From contig NC_065537.1 of assembly GCF_932294415.1 (NCBI RefSeq), forward strand, positions 66,602,290 through 66,666,289: a DNA stretch of 64,000 bases. The letters run 5' to 3'. The notes beneath the pieces were generated by a model. The model had not been told where the DNA came from. It did no database searches and saw only the letters and a list, made by a program, of their open reading frames with translations. Source of the DNA: Quercus robur (taxonomy: Eukaryota > Streptophyta > Magnoliopsida > Fagales > Fagaceae). Position numbers and translations under genes: made by a program. Shown piece by piece: positions 61,058-64,000 of this stretch (positions are counted from its first letter, which is position 1; each line of letters starts with the position of its first letter).

Positions 61058-61228
61058 TGGGTTCCAGTTAGCTTAACTGGTAAAGTTTCTGATGGTTGTA
61101 TAAGAGATCTGAGGTTTAATTCCTGCCTACACCAAAACTGATTGGTGTTTTGGTCTGATAATAAAAAGCTATTATCAGAAGCGGACGCCATAGGTTGAAA
61201 CTCTCTCTCTCAAAAAAAAAAAAAAAAA
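61058..61228 (+). mobile_element. Au-type tRNA-derived SINE
   Basis: A 171-bp element with gttccagttagcttaactgg and gaggtttaattcctgcctac box-like segments, tattatcagaagcggacgcc, and a poly(A) tail. It is flanked by tcatatgcttg and tcgcatgcttg (61,047-61,057; 61,229-61,239). It resembles the angiosperm Au SINE family. Its minus strand yields spurious ORFs. Confidence 0.85.
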
Positions 61229-61607
61229 TCGCATGCTTGAGAAACTTATATCCATCCCTCTTATTTAATACAGGTTCTAATTTAATGCTTTTATTATCTT
61301 TTAACTGGTAAGTAACACACACTCTCAACCCACCACATTACCCATCATCTTGTACTTAGTGCTTACAGGGTGTCATTTGAGCTAAAACTTATTGAAAACA
61401 TTATGTTACTAAAAAAACGTAGATTTAATGCAAGAACCATAAGAAGTTTTGTAGATGGTCCCAATTCCATCATATTGGTCACAATTAAATGACCCTAGTT
61501 CAAATAATTTTCAAAGCTGATATTTTTTCAATATTGGGCATTCCAAAGAAACTAGTTATTTGTATCCTCCCCCAGATTTAACATGGTTTCCAACATGTTA
61601 CTTGTAT

Positions 61608-61832
61608 CCTTCAAATGATAATACAGATTATATCTTCTTGTTATCAAAGCCAATCATAATAGGATTCTCTAAACTAAGTTTGGCAAGATGATTTACTTTT
61701 TCATTTAAGGTAGTAGATAATAGCAAATTCTGTCATTGAGGCTCAGAATTACATGAAACGACACTCTTTGCAAGCAAACTAATTTGGTACAATAAGATAT
61801 TTTTAGGTTTAAACCTACCACCTAAGACTGAG
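61608..61832 (-). pseudogene. Second, inverted RH17 helicase fragment
   Basis: Reverse complement of about 58,227-58,452: part of the intron (gtaattctgagcctcaatga cag), the acceptor, and the exon text for the motif III region through MIGFDNKKI. It has diverged from the plus-strand copy at many sites, including a stop. Confidence 0.8.
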
Positions 61833-62700
61833 GTGCATCATGGGAAAACTTTTGTTACAAACTTAAACTTTTTATTTTTGGTAATTAAATCTTATTTTCT
61901 TTCACAATTTATTGTAGATGTGCTAAGCCAATATTGGTTGTGTACTACTAGATTTATGGCACTCCAATGTATAATGCAAGATGGTACATGACACTGTTTG
62001 TCATTGCTCAAATTGATTTTCAATGAAGATTCTTAAATTCCAATTTGTAAATGATTTGTTTCTTGCTTGTTTGTTCTAGGAATGGGTAATGGGTAATGGG
62101 AGAAGCTTAGAAAACCAAAAAAAAAAAAAATTATAAAATTCATTTGTTTTTAAGTTTCCCTACATGGTTTCTAAAATCTTAAGAAAAGTAAGAAGTCAAG
62201 AGTTGGATTTGAGAGAGTGGACCAAAGAATTTATGTGCTGCTCAATGCTTTTATACATCATATTGTTGGCATGTACGCCACATCAAACCGATTTTACTAG
62301 CTCTAATGATCCCTCATCTGTCTGTCTCTATGTATTTTTTGGAAGTTAAAAAAAAAAATGTTTGAAATTTTTACTAGTTTTTATTATTATTATTTTTTAA
62401 GTTGTTTTAAATACTGAAAAATATTTTACATAACATTTTCATATACACTACTAAGCACGGTAAAATAAAAATATTTTCCTGTAAATATTTTACATTGAAA
62501 CAAACCGAGAGTTAAGAGATTCAAGATGTTAGTTTCCTAAATAGTTTCAGAATGTTAGTTTTCTAAATAGTTTTAAAAGATGCTAGTTTCCTAAAAAGTT
62601 TCCGAAACATCTGCTAACTAACAATATAGTTAGAAAAATGTGTTAAATTAAAAAAAAATAACATTTTAAATACGAAACCATTCGTACATTTAGTTCTAGG
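61833..62700. other. Spacer with a 30-bp imperfect tandem repeat
   Basis: AT-rich. Three copies of a (g/a)atgttagtttcctaaatagttt unit lie at 62,527-62,604. It probably forms the promoter side of the ORF at 62,779. Confidence 0.5.
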
Positions 62701-62778
62701 TTTCTGTTTCTCCTCGATCTGCGGCGCCGAAAAAGAAAGGAAAAGAAAAAGGAAGGAATTTTTTATTTTTGCATTTGC

Positions 62779-63198
62779 ATGCAACTACGTACCCTTCTTC
62801 CCTCTAAATCACTCTTCACTCTCAAGAAAATGTCAATCCTACCCAACACCTCTTCTCCTTTCACTGATGCACCAATCGGGTCCCCGACAACAACTAACAT
62901 TCCACTCATTCCCACTAATCCTTCTCACAAGAAGGGCACCTTGAGCACCCTGGCTATCATCTTCCTGTCGATCTTGGTCATCCTCGTCGTGGTTCTAGCA
63001 ATTGTCATTGTCTTCCTCTGCTTGCTCAAGAAGAAGCTTAATGGGGGAGCTAGAGGCCCACCACCACCACCACCTGGGGAGGAGGAGGCGCCAGAAGTAC
63101 TAGACGTTGCATTGAGCGATGTCGAGAGCCAGGAGTTGGAGGTGGAGGCGGTTGGAGCGGGAGCCCTTGAGGTTGAGGGAGTTCAGGCAGTTGTGTAA
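62779..63198 (+). CDS. Small Pro/Glu-rich single-pass membrane protein, unknown family
   Basis: An uninterrupted 139-aa frame; the second ATG (62,830) would give 122 aa and starts MSILPNTSSPF. Residues 19-52 are Ser/Thr/Pro-rich, followed by KK. A 27-residue hydrophobic helix (ILSLVILVV-type, about residues 56-84) is next, then a KKK stop-transfer, a polyproline run (GPPPPPPGEEE) and an acidic Val/Glu/Ala tail. This fits a type I or III anchored protein with a short extracytoplasmic Ser/Thr/Pro segment and an acidic cytosolic tail, as in some plant NHL/LEA-like or arabinogalactan-like small proteins. I do not recognise the family. Codon composition is clearly more GC-rich than the neighbourhood, supporting a real single-exon gene. 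Confidence 0.65.
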   Translation: MQLRTLLPSKSLFTLKKMSILPNTSSPFTDAPIGSPTTTNIPLIPTNPSHKKGTLSTLAIIFLSILVILVVVLAIVIVFLCLLKKKLNGGARGPPPPPPGEEEAPEVLDVALSDVESQELEVEAVGAGALEVEGVQAVV

Positions 63199-63539
63199 GT
63201 CTCTTTTCTTTTTCCTAGTTAGCTCGGTATGTAATAGTAGTACGCCTGTTTGTGTGTGTTTGATTATGTAATGGCTGCATGCCCTAAATATATATATGAG
63301 AAGTTTGTATAAGCTAGCATTGTTAGTTGTTAATTATGAGCATTCCATAATGTATTGAAGCAATATCTTGCTATTAATAGGCTAATTTTCAGTATTAGTG
63401 AAAGTGAAACACTGAATGTATTCTCTAATGTATTAGAAAAAAGAAGACCTTCCAATTTATGAATGATTATAAAAATGACCTTACAAAACATGACTAAATA
63501 GAAGGTGGCAAGTACTAGCATAGCTTTAGTGTTGATAAA

Positions 63540-63835
63540 ATATTTTATAACTGTTGATAAAATATTTAATTTATTTTTTCTACCTTTATCCGACTGTTGA
63601 TATAAATTTTCCCTATTTATTCATTTTTTTTAACATTTATTTCAACAGTTATGTTAATTGTGGATTTTTTTTTTAACACATGTTTCAACAGTTATGCCAA
63701 CTGTGGAAATAAATATGTGAATTTCTTTATTTTACTCAACAGTTGTGTATAACCGTAGAAGTTTAAGGTTTTTATTAAAATTTTTTAGTGACCGTAGATA
63801 AAAATATGTTGAAAAAACTCAAGTTTGTTGTAGTG
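63540..63835. mobile_element. CACTA-type transposon end
   Basis: The stretch ends aagtttgttgtagtg (63,821-63,835), the reverse of the CACTACAACAAA terminus. Subterminal repeats recur upstream (caacagttatgttaattgtg, aacagttatgccaactgtgg, caacagttgtgtataaccgt). The opposite terminus was not found, so the element is partial or its other end lies outside this stretch. Confidence 0.65.
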
Positions 63836-64000
63836 ACAGTAATATACTCAGCCAAAACGAAATGAGTGTAATTTAAATAGGATGAATGCGTAGGCCAGAA
63901 ATATACTCAAACACTACGACTGAATATATCAAAAGTCTAATGTATACAACCAAATATATCAAAAGTCAAGTGTACCATAACCAAATACAAATATAGAAGA
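63836..64000. other. Right edge of window
   Basis: A short direct repeat, accaaatatatcaaaagtc-like, occurs twice (63,922-63,975). No gene. Confidence 0.45.

Noticed and set aside
61116-61328. Minus-strand ORFs around 61.1-61.3 kb
   Set aside because: They read through the SINE in reverse; not genes.

Overview
This is AT-rich nuclear DNA from a plant, most likely a woody eudicot. The evidence is spliced neprosin-family (DUF239) genes, plant L1 LINEs, plant Helitrons and SINEs, a fossil plant pararetrovirus, and fragments of plant housekeeping genes. A Fagales-like tree is my guess, not a demonstration. There is no prokaryotic organisation and I saw no rRNA, tRNA or CRISPR.

Layout. (1) 1-1,210 holds the 5' exons of a VPS26C/DSCR3-like retromer-type gene on the minus strand, with a stop codon at the end of its second exon. 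(2) 1,700-3,350 is repeats and a Helitron 3' end. (3) 3,503-14,840 and 26,425-41,991 are the two arms of a very large inverted duplication. Each arm carries one seven-exon neprosin-like gene (6,071-11,915 plus; 33,522-39,387 minus), so the genes converge. Both are open and encode secreted proteins of about 386-391 aa. The arms share old insertions (a solo LTR, two MITE/MULE types) and differ by later ones, so each arm serves as an empty-site control for the other. (4) The 11.6-kb spacer holds a third, partial copy of the outer arm (17,045-18,846), a decayed caulimovirid copy interrupted by a solo LTR, and a decayed LINE. (5) 42-54 kb holds an orphan Helitron 5' end, one unrecognised first exon, and a 5.4-kb Helitron with a LINE inserted near its 5' end. 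(6) 55-60 kb is a same-strand run of exon-sized fragments from unrelated conserved genes: ALG12, an SNM1-type nuclease (At1g19025-like), DEAD-box helicase RH17, one unknown, and exosome subunit RRP4. Several keep splice sites. (7) 60-64 kb has a SINE, an inverted RH17 fragment, one small intact membrane-protein ORF and a CACTA-type transposon end.

The only genes that look able to make full products are the two neprosin-like genes and the small single-pass membrane protein at 62,779-63,198. The most novel material is the palindromic neprosin locus, the small Helitron at 30,031-30,972 carrying a two-exon SEC14 fragment, and the multi-gene fragment cluster at 55-60 kb.
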